From: Fragum whitleyi | Lineage: Eukaryota; Mollusca; Bivalvia; Cardiida; Cardiidae | Assembly: GCA_948146395.1 (NCBI GenBank) | Contig: OX411559.1 | Coordinates: 2,900,501 to 2,964,500 of the forward strand | Direction: 5' to 3' | DNA: 64,000 nt | Shown here: one piece after another, positions 1 through 10,382 of the stretch | How positions within the stretch are numbered: the stretch's first letter is position 1 | Layout of the letters: each line of letters opens with the position of its first letter | The notes under the pieces: model-generated | What the model was told of the DNA's origin: nothing | Databases searched by the model: none | What the model saw: the letters and a program-made list of their open reading frames with translations, nothing else | Program-made: the position numbers and the translations under genes

Positions 1-1206
1 AATATTCCAAGTAAAGAAATTAAATCAAGAAACATCATACCCTGGGTTAGACACAAGGAAAGGAAAGCAATAAAAAGAAAGCAACAACTTAAACAGTTCA
101 TAAACAAGCAAAAGATTAACAAATGGAACAACTTTAGAGCTTTTCAAAAAAACTGCAAAAAACAACTCCGTAGGGCTGATGGGAATATGTCAACAAAAAT
201 ATTATAGAAGGCCTTCAAACTAAAAAGTATTAACCTTTCTGGAAATACATCAAATCCAAAACAAGAATCGGGTGGAATCGCCCCACTTAAAGAAGGGACA
301 AAACTAGAGACTGACAGCATAGGAAAGGCCGAATTTCTCCTTAAGCAATTCAAATCTGTATTCATTAAAACCACATTCAAAAACAAGACTGAAGGCTAAA
401 ACAACAATTGAACCTATCAACATAAACGAATATGGCATATATTAACTCTTAATGAAAATAAATACAAATAAGGCATCAGGACCAGACCAAATACCAAACA
501 AAATTCTCAAGGAATGTGCTAAAGAACTAGCCTCATCTCTACAGATCATAATGCAGAAATCCATTGACACAGAAGAGCTAACCAAAGACTGGAGAATGCA
601 AATATCTCAAGAATTTTCAAGAAGGGGGATAAACATCTGGCAGAAAATTACAGACCAGTATCCCTTACATCAGTTCCTTGTAAAGAAAGTACCAGAATCA
701 TGCAGGAAACGGCATACATAACATTAATAAGATCTATCATGGAATATGGAGCAACAATTTGGGATCCCTACCAATAATCAGACATAGATAAACTGGAGAA
801 AATCCTAAACAAAGCTATGTTTCATCAAAAACGACTATAGAACTAGAGAGCCAGGAACTATTCATCGCTTCAAAAGAGAACTGGAACTTGAGCCCCTAAA
901 ACTTACGGAAAGAAGAAAAATCTGCGACTTGTTCTAATGTACAAGGTGGTTGAGGGCTTAGTACCGTCCCTGCCTGCATCAAAATTCCTCACATTCCAGA
1001 AGCCAAAAAGGTCAATTATAACAAAGTTAAACACTGATCACATTAGCACAAACATAGTCGAAAAACATGTTTGCAAAACACAAAAGTCTAGTCATACCCG
1101 CAGCAAAAACACCACAATTCAAGCACTCATTCTTTGTAAACACCACTATCCAGTGGAATCACCTGCCAAATGCAACAGTGCATGCAGGCTCATTAGCGGC
1201 CTTTAA
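1..1206 (+). pseudogene. Decayed, internally deleted LINE ORF2 (CR1/Jockey-like)
   Basis: Pieces of a non-LTR retrotransposon ORF2 read on the plus strand in changing frames. Positions 1-400 give the linker between endonuclease and reverse transcriptase (IPSKEIKSRNIIPWV, then KEGTKLETDSIGKAEF). About 455-690 gives the start of the RT domain (KASGPDQIPNKILKE, then after a frameshift near 600 IFKKGD and ENYRPVSLTSVPCK). The next in-frame residues, about 700-830, already match the region after RT (SIMEYGATIWDPYQ), so the catalytic core has been deleted. About 1083-1206 gives the usual C-terminus (FKHSFFVNTTIQWNHLPNA and GSLAAFK). Several stops and frameshifts make it dead. The element begins before the window. 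The clade name is an inference from motif style. Confidence 0.8.
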
Positions 1207-1566
1207 GTAGGCCATCAAAAAACGAGAGCCAGTGATACGGCAACACACACTTCCGTTGTATAAAAGCCTTTAAAGGATTCTACAACGTACACATACAGAT
1301 ACAGATCTCATTATTAACTTTATTGTTGACTTTCCATGAACAGTGAAAGAACTACGGGTAAACAGCGTTGCGATCGTGGGCTTCCGCGATCGTGTCGTCT
1401 GCTCATCATATTTCTGTTTATGTCTTACGAAATCCGCGGCACAGGTGGTCTTCATTTCAACAACCATTCAGATTATCATAGAATTAATGCACTTCTCGTT
1501 GTCTCTTAGACTGTCGGCTATCGGTTTTACCACCGGTTTAATTCCATAATTAGAAGGGCGAGCCTG

Positions 1567-1702
1567 TATCAGAGGGTAGCTCAGATGGGAAAGGTTTATC
1601 AGTCTATTTCAAAGTTTGACTGGAGAGCCTGTCTCAATCTATCGATACAGAAGTATCGGAGGGTAGCGTAGATGGGACAGGTTTTTCAGTCTATTTCAAA
1701 GT
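1567..1702. repeat. 49-bp direct repeat, two copies
   Basis: A 49-bp unit at 1567-1615 recurs at 1654-1702 with about six differences; it carries GAGGGTAGC near its start and TCAGTCTATTTCAAAGT at its end. The spacing is 87 bp. No gene is seen between 1207 and 1773. Function unknown. Confidence 0.75.
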
Positions 1703-1707
1703 CGACA

Positions 1708-1773
1708 GTCAATCCAGTCTAACATTTTGCTTATAGATAAGTTACTTCCCTTTTTCAAAAGTCGCCATTTGAT
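1708..1773. repeat. Left half of repeat interrupted by the pogo element
   Basis: This sequence and 4814-4900 are the two halves of one repeat. A second, uninterrupted copy lies at 33827-33970. Shared stretches include GCTTATAGATAAGTTACTTC on the left, and TTCAA, GTCTAC, TTCTGGATT and AGAAACCA on the right. See the empty-site finding. Confidence 0.8.
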
Positions 1774-1775
1774 TA

Positions 1776-1817
1776 TGCCTTACACCCATCGATTCGTGGG
1801 TTCCCATCGATTCGTGG
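1776..1817. repeat. Left terminal inverted repeat and inner copy of pogo element
   Basis: TIR 1776-1801, followed at 1803-1817 by a second copy of CCCATCGATTCGTGG. The inner copy pairs with 4585-4600 and the outer one with 4786-4811. Paired outer and inner motifs may be transposase binding sites; that role is inferred. Confidence 0.8.
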
Positions 1818-1896
1818 AATTTAGAAACGCATTGAACGTAAGCGCGTGCCTTGACGAACGTCGGCACAGACCTTCGAAAATTTTCGACGCCATCAC

Positions 1897-3979
1897 ATGA
1901 AATCGCTAGATGCACAGAAAATGCGGAAAAAGCAGGTAAGTATATCTTAACTCGGCCCGATAAAAAGCAAAATTTCAAAAATTTACAACAAAACTATCAA
2001 TTTTAGAACAAAATAACCCAAAATTACCTCTCAAACAACCATTTTCTCAAACTTCCGTTTTCAATCTGAATGCAGAAGATGTTTTCCGACGTCCGAATCG
2101 CCGAGACGATTGATAGGGACAGACTACACCAAAAGTTAGGCACTAATTTCCCAGATCGGTCGAGGCCGACATTTGAACCCAATTAGGTGTGCAAGGTGCC
2201 CGTGATTACTTTAAGGAATTGATTTGTTTTTTGTGAAAGACGGGAATTGAAGAGAGAAAAAAAACAGGAATTCCTTAATTTCAAGTATCATTTAATGTTG
2301 TTAAAACAAAACTTTTTTGTAAAAAAAACATCATTATTTCTGAGTCTGGAGATATTCCAGGTCATTTTAAAGTTATTTTCTACAGGTTATTTTTTTCTAA
2401 AGACGGTTAAATTTCATATTTATGTGTTTGGGTTTCACATGTACTATGCAAAGCTACAAAATGAACTTTACTTCTTAAACAGATCAGACCATCCAGGAGC
2501 GAGAAAAGGTACCGGAAGTACACTCCAGAGGTTCTCCTGAAGGCATATCATGAAGTAAAAGACAAAGGAACGAGTGTAGACAAGGCTGCCAGAACATTTG
2601 GAGTACCATCACAGACGCTACGGGATCGAATTTTGGGACATATTGATGCTGAAAAATATTGTATGGGGGGTGAGACAATGTTCACTAATGAAGAGGAAGA
2701 GACTCTTGTTTCTCATCTTGAAACTTTGGCAGAGCTGGGATATGGCTACACTAATTCAAGGCTTAAACAACTTGCTGGTGAACTAGCATTTGAACTTGGA
2801 AAACGAGAAACCAGTAAACCATTAAGTAATAACTGGCTGACTGGGTTTCTTGGGCGATGGAAAGGGAAGCTATCGTCTGTTAATCCTCGCAAGCTGGAAA
2901 GTTCGCGGGCCAAAAGTACCACTCCAGAAGTTCTAGACAAATATTTTAACAATCTAAGAGACGTCCTTCAAGAAAATTATCTGCTTGACAAACCTCATTT
3001 GATTTTTAATTTGGATGAAACTGGTCTCCAGCCCGACCACAGACCCCCTAATATAATTGCAAGCTGTAGAACAAATTCACAGGCCATAACATCCCCCAGG
3101 AGTACAACGACAACCCTAATAGCATGTGTCAATGCACTTGGAAATTCACTTCCTCCATTATATGTTTTCAAGGGAAAAAGATTTAATCCTGATCTAATGA
3201 AGGGAGCAACAGCTGGGGCAAAAGGTGTCATGTCAGAATCAGGCTGGTCTAATGCCCAAATTTTCAAAGAGTATTTGGAAACACATTTCATTCCATTTGT
3301 AAAGCCTGTACCATCAACCCAAAAGGTTATCCTCATTTATGATGGACATAGCTCACACAAAACTCCACAGCTTATCAATTGGGCAAAAGAACAGGGTCTT
3401 GTTTTGTTTGTCCTGCCGGCACATTCAAGCCACTTATTGCAGCCCCTTGATGTGTCAGTATTTGGGCCATTTAAGAGTTACTTTTATTCAGAATGCTCAT
3501 CATACATGTTCCATAATCTTGGGAAAGTAGTCACGAAATACGACATTTGCTCCTTAGCTTCTAAGGCATACCTGAGAGCAATGACACCATCTAATATCCA
3601 GGCTGGCTTTAGAAAAACAGGGATTTTTCCTTTGGACAAGGACACAATACCTGCAGACAAACTCATTCCTTGTGAAACTTTTCGAGAATCAATGCCAATT
3701 CAGAAAGTAAAGGCCCAGAAAGCAGGAAAGAAAGCCATTGCAGAGTTCCTACGCATCAAAGAAGAGCGTCAACAACAAGAGCTTCCAGGCATCCAGTGTT
3801 CTTGTGTAAAGAAAAGGTCAACTCTGACACGTCCAAATGCTGGTGGGGTTGATATTACTGGTGAAATCTATATGAATGAAATGTCAACTTATGAATCAAA
3901 CAGAAATTCATGCAGTAAAAAGATACCAAATGAGAGTAAGAAGGTCAAAATAGCCCCAAACCATCCACAAGTGGTCTAA
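1897..3979 (+). CDS. pogo/Tigger-like transposase (spliced, about 511 aa)
   Basis: Proposed join of 1897-1935 and 2483-3979. Exon 1 ends at an in-phase GTAAGT donor (1936) and exon 2 follows a CAG acceptor (2482); the join reads KKQ-IRPSRSEKRYRKYTPEV with no break. An alternative start is the ATG at 1921. Residues about 30-65 form a Pipsqueak-type helix-turn-helix (KAARTFGVPSQTLRDRI), about 80-150 a CENPB-like second DNA-binding region, and about 180-390 a DDE_1 catalytic domain. The acids are D191 (FNLDETG), D300 (IYDGHSSH) and D336 (LLQPLDVS), i.e. DD35D. Length and order fit the family, which cuts and pastes DNA at TA sites in the nucleus. The reading frame is complete, but a stop at 3977 separates it from a PHD finger that seems to have belonged to the same protein. 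Confidence 0.85.
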
Positions 3980-4224
3980 CTATGAAAAAAACAGTCCTGC
4001 TCCATATAGACACTGACTCCGATGAAGATGGTGATGTAGATGAAAATGAACTCTGCTGTGTCTGTAAAAAGATGTCCCCACCTTGCAAAAACTCTTACAC
4101 TGAGCTTAAAATTATCAATTGGGCACAATGTGATCAATGTCAGCACTGGGTGCACCTTGGAATCTGTACAGCAACAAGAGTTGTCCGCCGCCATAGCACT
4201 TTCTTGTGTCCTCATTGCACATAA
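3950..4224 (+). pseudogene. PHD finger, frameshifted C-terminal domain of pogo transposase
   Basis: Directly after the transposase, in another frame, the sequence reads SPKPSTSGLTMKKTV, then an Asp-rich linker, then a C4HC3 zinc finger: CCVC, QCDQC with HWVHLGIC, and LCPHC. Eight ligands are present. PHD fingers commonly bind histone H3 tails. The frame is open upstream of the first ATG (3982), through the PKPSTSG linker. The dead pogo copy at 40.58-42.19 kb has the same linker (PQPGTSGL) and finger. I infer that a one-base change near 3950-3965 split an originally fused protein. The alternative is translation from the ATG at 3982 as a separate 80-aa peptide. Confidence 0.75.
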
Positions 4225-4584
4225 CTTTCAAATGTAAACTCATATTTTGTTTTGGACTGTTAAAATCGTTTTTGTTTTATCATTCTATTATGAAACAGTT
4301 ATTATACACTTTTGAAAGTCCACACATCAATTTGCACTAATAAATTTAGATTATGATTATGATTATTTGAGGCGAGGATAGGCTCACCCAATTTTTCCCC
4401 TCTTATTTTTTTTCTAAATCTATTTCACCCTACTACAAACAATTCAACCTTTCAGGACAACTTTTACTCTTAAAATATATCACTTTCCACAGAAACAATT
4501 CATAAACATCAAACTTGAAATAAAACACAAAAACATTTGGCCAGTGACTGTACTTGGTGACGTCATTGCATCACTTTGATTAAT

Positions 4585-4811
4585 CCACGAATCGATGGGG
4601 TCATTTACAACGCAAAGAAAGTGTCATGGCTGCCATGGAAAAGGTGAGAATTCCTTTGCTATTTGTAAAATTAATTAATATTGATGTCTTCAGATGTTTG
4701 TTACAATGATTAATGTTAATGTTGATAAAATTTTCAATCCTCGGCGATTGGTCCTTACTGCGCATGTGCAACTTTCTCAAATAACACCCACGAATCGACG
4801 GGGTAATAGCA
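4585..4811. repeat. Right inner and outer terminal repeats of pogo element
   Basis: Inner inverted copy at 4585-4600, outer TIR at 4786-4811 (ACCCACGAATCGACGGGG, then TAATAGCA), then the TA target duplication at 4812. About 185 bp separate the two copies here, against 1 bp at the left end, so the termini are asymmetric. Confidence 0.8.
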
Positions 4812-4813
4812 TA

Positions 4814-4975
4814 CTTCAAATTTAATATTTGGCTGTCTACTATTCTGGATTAAGATGATGATTTACAGAGGAAAAAGAAACCATGTAAGGCTAAGGCAAC
4901 ATCGTCTTTTTTTGCCAGAAGGAGCTAAATAAAAGAATTATTTAGAATGATTGTTGATTTATATCGTAGTTTTTT
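4814..4975. repeat. Right half of interrupted repeat, then unassigned DNA
   Basis: 4814-4900 matches 33885-33970 and is the right flank of the pogo insertion. From 4901 to the next element there is only short AT-rich sequence. Confidence 0.7.
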
Positions 4976-6145
4976 AGCTCACCTGAGCACATTGTGCTCA
5001 AGGTGAGCTTTTGTGATCATTGAATGTCTGTCGTGCGTCGTCTATCGTCTGTCGTCAGACGACAACAATTTAAGTGTTTACACTAGAGCCACAAATAAGG
5101 TCCAATCTTCATGAAACTTGGTCAGAATGTTCTGCAGGTCACAAGGATTAACCCTATCGAAAAAGAGAAGGATCCGTGCCATATCACGGGAAAAGGGGCC
5201 TAAATGACAATTTCTTGTTTACACTCTAGAGGCCACAAATATAATCCAATCTAATTGAAACTTGGTCAGAATGTTTGTTAGGTCACAAGGATGAATCCTA
5301 TTGAAAATGGGAAGGATCCATGCCATATCACGGGAAAAGGGGCCTTAATGACATTTTTCTTGTTTACACTCTAGAGGCCATAAATATGGTCCAATCTTCA
5401 TGAAACTTGGTCAGAATGTTTGTCAGGTCACAAGGATAAACCCTATCGAAAATGGGAAGGATCCATGCCATATCACGGGAAAAGGGGCCTTAATGACAAT
5501 TTTCTTGATTTTGCTCTAGAGGCCACAAATATGATCCAATCTTCACAAAATTTTGTCAGAATGTTTTTAAGGCCACAAGGATGAACCCTATTGAAAATTG
5601 GAAGGATCCATGCCATATCACGGGAAAAGGAGCCTTAAAGACATTTTTCTTGATTTTGCTCTAGAGGTCACAAATATGATCCAATCTTCATGAAACTTGC
5701 TCAGAATGTTTGCCAGGTCAAAAGGATGAACTGTATTGAAAATGGGAAGGATCCATGCCATATCATGGGAAAAGGGGACTTAAAGACATATTTCTTGTTT
5801 TCACTCTAGAGGCAACAAATACAGTCCAACTTTCATGTAACTTGGTCAAAATGTTTGTCAGGTCACAAGGATGAACCCTATTTAAATTGCTAGGATTTGT
5901 GCCATATCACGGGAAAAGGGACCTTAATGACCATTTTCTTGATTTTGCTCTAGAGGCCTAAGATATGGTCCAATCTTCATGAAACTTGCTCAGAGTGTTT
6001 GTCAGATCACCCGGATGACAATTTTCTCATTAACAGTCTCAGAGGCCTCAAATAGTAAATGTACAACTTTGCTGGAAAATTTTATTTATTAAATGAGACA
6101 AAGATACAAAGGTGACCGATATAGGACCATCATGGTCCTCTTGTT
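4976..6145 (+). mobile_element. Family A tandem-repeat element (HINE-like), subtype A-I, full length
   Basis: The 5' hairpin AGCTCACCTGAGCAC...GTGCTCAAGGTGAGCT is followed by CGTC-rich DNA and about seven units of 144-145 bp (CCAATCTTCATGAAACTTGG at 5102, 5391 and, more divergent, between and after). At the 3' end lie a subterminal GGTGAGCG-like motif (here GGTGACCG), the hairpin AGGACCATCATGGTCCT (6123-6139) and CTTGTT (6140-6145). There is no coding capacity. The terminal plan fits non-autonomous Helentron-type elements; that class is inferred. Confidence 0.75.
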
Positions 6146-6601
6146 ATCCTAGTGATATTTCAAATATTATATCCTGTAGATATTCAATTGACTTAAAAAA
6201 TGAACTTTGTCATATGAGAAGCCAAACTGATTCCTATAAATTACATACTTTCTCAAATATCTATTCTGATTTTTCATTACAAAACTATCTGTCCTTCGGG
6301 CTTTCAAAAGATATAACTAAGGAACTTTCCAAGCTCAGAATAAGTGCACATGACTTGCTTATTGAACAAGGTCGTTATTTTAGACCTAAGATCCCCCATG
6401 AACAAAGGATCTGTGCTACCTGTAATAAACTAGAAGATGAAGAACATTTTATGCTTCATTGCTCAAAGCATGATGTACCTAGGGATATTTTACTCAATAA
6501 AATGCGAATTGAATACCGCAACTTTAAACCAGACACCGATATTGCATAACAATTATTTACTCGTCTAATGAACCCAGTAAACATTGTAGAAACTAAATAT
6601 A

Positions 6602-6629
6602 CAGTGCCCTCCAAAAGTCCTTGGACAAA
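6602..6629. repeat. Left TIR of Tc1 element
   Basis: 28 bp beginning CAGTGCCCTCC, identical in reverse complement to 8262-8289. No second inner copy was seen. Confidence 0.95.
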
Positions 6630-6952
6630 TAATTTATTATGCATTTTTGCTCTTTTTCATGACTTTAAGAGAAAATGCCTGGATTTCTCTTACTCTCTTG
6701 AATAAAGGGAGGTAATTGAGCACTCTCTAAGATAATTCTAGTACTTTTCTTCAAATCTAAATTTTGATACATTGAAATAATGAATTTTATGAAATATCCA
6801 TTATTTATGAAAATCCGGCACAATAAGGAATGCATTGATTATCCATGCCCATGTGCAAATTTTTGAACCTGTTTTCAAAAGCGAATAGAAAGATCATATT
6901 ACTGGTGACCAGATCATCAATCCCTGACCACTTTCGAAAAGAATTTACCAAA

Positions 6953-8072
6953 ATGCTGACCAAAGAGGAAAGAATTCGGTGCCAAGTCATGAGAGAGCAG
7001 GGTATCTCCGTTGCAGACATCTCTAGGCAGATTGGACATCCAAGGTAGGAATCTGCATTTAAATATTATTGCTTGCTAAATTACTTGATAAAGTAATGTT
7101 AAAATTGCAGTAAAAATGTAACATTTTCTCAAAATATTTTCACTTTTTCTTTTCAGATCGACTGTTTACCATGTGTTGCAGCGGTATGCAACAAGCGGAA
7201 GCCACGATGACAGGCCTAGAAGTGGCAGACCAAGAGTGTCTAGTGCTCGGGATGACAGAATGTTGGTAAGAGCTTCACTTGGGGACAGACATGCGACCGT
7301 TCCACAGCTGCAGTCTACGTGGAGAGATACGAATGTTGTTGCGTCAACATCAACAGTAAGGAGAAGACTCCATGCCGCTGGACTAGATGGCCATTTGGCT
7401 GTTCGAAAGCCTTTGCTGACCCCTCGTCATAGACAATTACGTTTGGACTTTGCCAGGGAACACGAGGACTGGTCAGTAGTGGATTGGTCTGCTGTACTCT
7501 TCAGTGATGAATCCAAATTCAATCTGTTTCAGAGTGATGGTAGAGTGTACGTTAGACGGAGATCTGGAGAGCAGCTACGTAGTGACTGTATTGCGCCCAC
7601 TGTAAAGTTTGGAGGTGGTAGTGTTATGGTATGGGGATCAATGAGTTACAGGGGCACTGGATGTATGACTTATGTTGACGGGAGGCTGAATTCTCAGGGT
7701 TACATCAAGATTTTACAAGATCATGCAGTACCATCAGCCCATCTACTAGGATATGGAAATGACTTTATCTTCCAGGATGATGGAGCACCATGCCATAGAG
7801 CTAAAATCGTGAATGAGTGGAAGCAGGAAAATGATTTCCAGTGCTTGAATTGGCCACCTCAGTCCCCTGACCTCAATCCAATTGAAAATCTATGGCAACA
7901 AATGAAAACGAGTCTCCGAAACACACGCAGCCATAACATTCGAGACCTTAGGCATAATGTGAGGGTTTGCTGGGACCAAGTTACTCCAGAGACATGTCAA
8001 CGCCTTGTTCGAAGCATGCCGCGTCGTATACGTGCTGTAATACAAGCCAGGGGAGGCCATACTAAGTACTGA
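6953..8072 (+). CDS. Tc1 transposase, 335 aa, one small intron, DD34E
   Basis: Join 6953-7044 and 7157-8072. The 112-bp intron has a GTAGGA donor and a TTTTCAG acceptor, and splicing joins ..IGHP-R-STVYHVLQ.. in frame. The N-terminus has paired helix-turn-helix regions (KEERIRCQVMREQGISVADI; then STVRRRLHAAGL), with the GRPR-type motif SGRPRVSS between them. The catalytic triad is D148 (LFSDESKF), D239 (QDDGAPCH) and E274 (SPDLNPIENLW), with 34 residues between the last two. The length matches full-size Tc1 transposases (about 340 aa). It is predicted to act in the nucleus, bind the TIRs and insert at TA. An upstream in-frame ATG at 6845 exists, but the ATG at 6953 gives the normal family start. 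No frameshift or stop is present. Confidence 0.93.
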
Positions 8073-8261
8073 CAATAATTGCCACAATTGTTATTTAGTG
8101 CATATTTTCACAGAAATGTGTTTTTTGTTAATAAAATGACAAAATGATTTAATTTGTTTTGTATATTTTCTTGCTAGTTGATGATTAAATAATAATAAAG
8201 CAAGAAATATGAAAAAAATGAAATTTTGATCTGAAATTTACTGAAAAAGTGAAAAAAAAAG

Positions 8262-8289
8262 TTTGTCCAAGGACTTTTGGAGGGCACTG
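8262..8289. repeat. Right TIR of Tc1 element
   Basis: Exact inverted match of 6602-6629, followed by TA at 8290-8291. Confidence 0.95.
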
Positions 8290-8649
8290 TATCTGTGACT
8301 ACATTACAACATCTATTATGTTAAGGTAATCTTATTGTGAATTTTTCTCGCTGCTATGTAATTTCACTATGTCATGATCTTTTCATTGGAGGACACCCAC
8401 TATGTTATGTGAGTTTTCTGAATAAAATATTGTATCTTGTAGTTTTTTTTCCTGCACATCCAGTTTCCCGCAGGTTGCGGTTTAAATAAAATTTTATCAA
8501 TGAATAAGAAATAATTATTTATTTTTAAATCAAAATTAAGGAAAAGGGCATTTCAAGGCAGAAACCATTCATAACCCAAGCCACTTACCTAATTCTTGTT
8601 TTAGTATGAATTTAGGCAAAGCCTAGAAACCAGACGAAAGAAAAATGAA

Positions 8650-8740
8650 CTTTATTATGGGACATTCTTGTCTAGTTCCTGCCAGTAATAGCCGAAAGGG
8701 AAGTTAGGCAGTATATATAGATAGATTAATATTTTTCTTA
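8650..8740 (+). mobile_element. 3' end fragment of the LINE family seen at 39.3 kb
   Basis: The stretch with GCCAGTAATAGCCGAAAGGG and TTAGGCAGTATATATAGATA matches, in opposite orientation, 39305-39370, which is the 3' tail of the minus-strand LINE. It is therefore a short 5'-truncated copy on the plus strand. Confidence 0.65.
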
Positions 8741-10382
8741 CAGAGCCGTAGAAGATTAGTTTTTTAGACCTCACCAACTGAACTAGAACCAGTTCTAGCA
8801 CATTAGCCTTTAAAGCCACTTTTATCTTTAACCCCAAAACCAAGTTGTGTCTGACTGTCTCTGTACCATGTCCTATAGTGTTCATGGAATAGTGGCACAT
8901 CTTTATGGCTGTCATAGACCTGCCTTCTAACTCTGTTTAAGTAAAAGTAACTCATTTTTTTGAAATTGCAAGGCATTACATCACACCGTCTCCATAGACA
9001 AATTGCACTGTAATCATAAGGTTACCAGTCAAGTTGGCCCCAATATATAATCTTTAGTAACATCTTTATAATTTTAGATATATATTATTTTCTCTTTTAA
9101 TGATATACAATGCTTTACTAATGAATGTTAAACAACTTCAACCTAAGGTCCCAATATCATTATAGCCCTACTGTATATACTGTCTAGATTTAGATTATTA
9201 AATTTGATCTTAGATCTACCTATAATGGGGGCTGTGTGATTTCCTTGTGAATGCTGTTAAATTGCAGGAAGGGCACAAAAAGAAAAAAGAGAATGTGTTA
9301 AAGGCCTGATAATTCTCAATTGATCACACCCGAGTCCTCTGTGTAACCTAAGATAATCATGTCAAATAACAAAACATGACAAAATAGAAATCCCTTATTT
9401 AACATCTGATATTGTGATAAATATCTAGTAAGTGTCTAGCAGATCAATGAATTATCTGGTAAGTGGTGGCAGATCTATGCCACCATGAGAAGAGGGGCTT
9501 TTTTCGTTAATGATTGCAATTCTGTGCAATCTAACATTATTAAGCATGCAAGATAACAATAAATGACAAAATCCCTTAACCATTTGATTTTCTGTTAAGC
9601 TGCAAGCACACTAACTTTCCATATTGAAGAGAAACATTTTGCACAATTTTTCAAGCAAGAAATATGCCAGGGCAAAAGACTAGCAGGGCCTAGTTGCCCA
9701 CAGCCCCTTACCATTGAAGCTCAAATGGGTAAATGGGTTAAGGCAATTAACCTTCAAAAAGAATACCTGTGTTTCCTATTACAAAGGGGAAAAAATAAAG
9801 TTGGTAGGTATGCTTCCCCTCATCCTTTGGTTCCAAAATATCGATGGCTCAATTTACGTCTTATACGACTTTTTGCACCCAGTCGGAAGTAGTTGTTTAG
9901 TGCCTGTCAAGGGTTGACCAGTGCACAAAAAGCAAAATGGGGGTAAAGTCTTATGGTAGTAAGAGTGAATTTTCATTGTTCTTTGTTTTCCTTCTATTTT
10001 CCTTTTGTTTTCTCTTTATATTTTACCGTAGGCCATAGGCGGTCTTTTGCCCGTATAAATCCTCCCTGAAAAGGCCCCTCTTACATTATCCAAGGAAAAT
10101 TACTCCATCCTATTTAGGCAGTTTTATGAAGAGAACAATATTCAAAAAAAGAAAGGGATTCAAATGGTGGATTGTAATCTTAAATATCCTTCTACATTAT
10201 TTGAAACAGTTTTAATCGCTTTAACAGCTTAAGCCCATAAAATAACTTATTTAGTATTTTAAAGCTTTATATATACAGCAAAAAGAAATTATCATTTCTT
10301 CTTAGACCGTAACTTTTGAATAGAATTTGGAAGATGAATACAGACTTGGCAAGACTCAAAGAGATTCAATATTACATTTTTT
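8741..10382. other. No gene recognised
   Basis: AT-rich sequence with scattered stops in all frames. The longest open stretch (about 67 codons at 9714) has no recognisable motif. I see no clear repeat structure here. Confidence 0.5.

Larger units (their letters stand above)
1776..4811 (+). mobile_element. pogo/Tigger-type DNA transposon, 3036 bp, with TIRs and TA duplication
   Basis: The element is flanked by TA (1774-1775 and 4812-4813). Its imperfect terminal repeats of about 26 bp share TCGATTCGTGGGT; a shorter copy of the same motif (CCCATCGATTCGTGG) sits just inside at 1803-1817 and inverted at 4585-4600. It contains a spliced transposase gene (1897-3979) and a PHD-finger reading frame (to 4224). 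Removing the element and one TA restores a sequence that lines up without gaps with the uninterrupted repeat at 33.83 kb, so the ends are well supported. The superfamily call rests on the psq-type HTH, DDE_1-like DD35D domain and TA target. Confidence 0.88.
6602..8289 (+). mobile_element. Tc1/mariner-superfamily element, 1688 bp, complete
   Basis: Perfect 28-bp terminal inverted repeats (6602-6629 and 8262-8289) start CAGTGCCCTCC and are flanked by TA on both sides (6600-6601, 8290-8291). Inside is one spliced transposase gene with no disabling mutation. Intact TIRs and reading frame suggest a recent arrival. It sits inside the C-terminal coding region of a LINE. Confidence 0.95.
6146..8480 (+). 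pseudogene. LINE ORF2 C-terminus split by the Tc1 element
   Basis: The frame running through 6146-6549 reads KLRISAHDLLIEQGRYF followed by a CCHC-like motif (ICATCNKLEDEEHFMLHC), typical of the C-terminus of LINE ORF2. A TAA at 6547-6549 interrupts it, but the same frame then continues (QLFTRLMNPVNIVETKY) up to the TA at 6600. Removing the Tc1 element (6602-8289) and one TA lets the frame run on as ICDYITTSIMLR and stop. The 3' UTR, with AATAAA at about 8422, ends near 8480. The 5' end abuts the family A element, so the copy is truncated. Confidence 0.75.

Noticed and set aside
2995..3336. 113-codon minus-strand frame inside the pogo transposase
   Set aside because: Shadow of the well-supported transposase frame on the plus strand.
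4321..4360. GATTATGATTATGATTAT run near the end of the pogo element as a possible LINE tail
   Set aside because: It lies inside the pogo element between transposase and TIR, with no LINE sequence before it.
5102..6000. Possible satellite or CRISPR-like array because of regular spacing
   Set aside because: Units of about 145 bp are similar along their entire length, with no short repeat plus unique spacer. It is a tandem repeat within an interspersed element.
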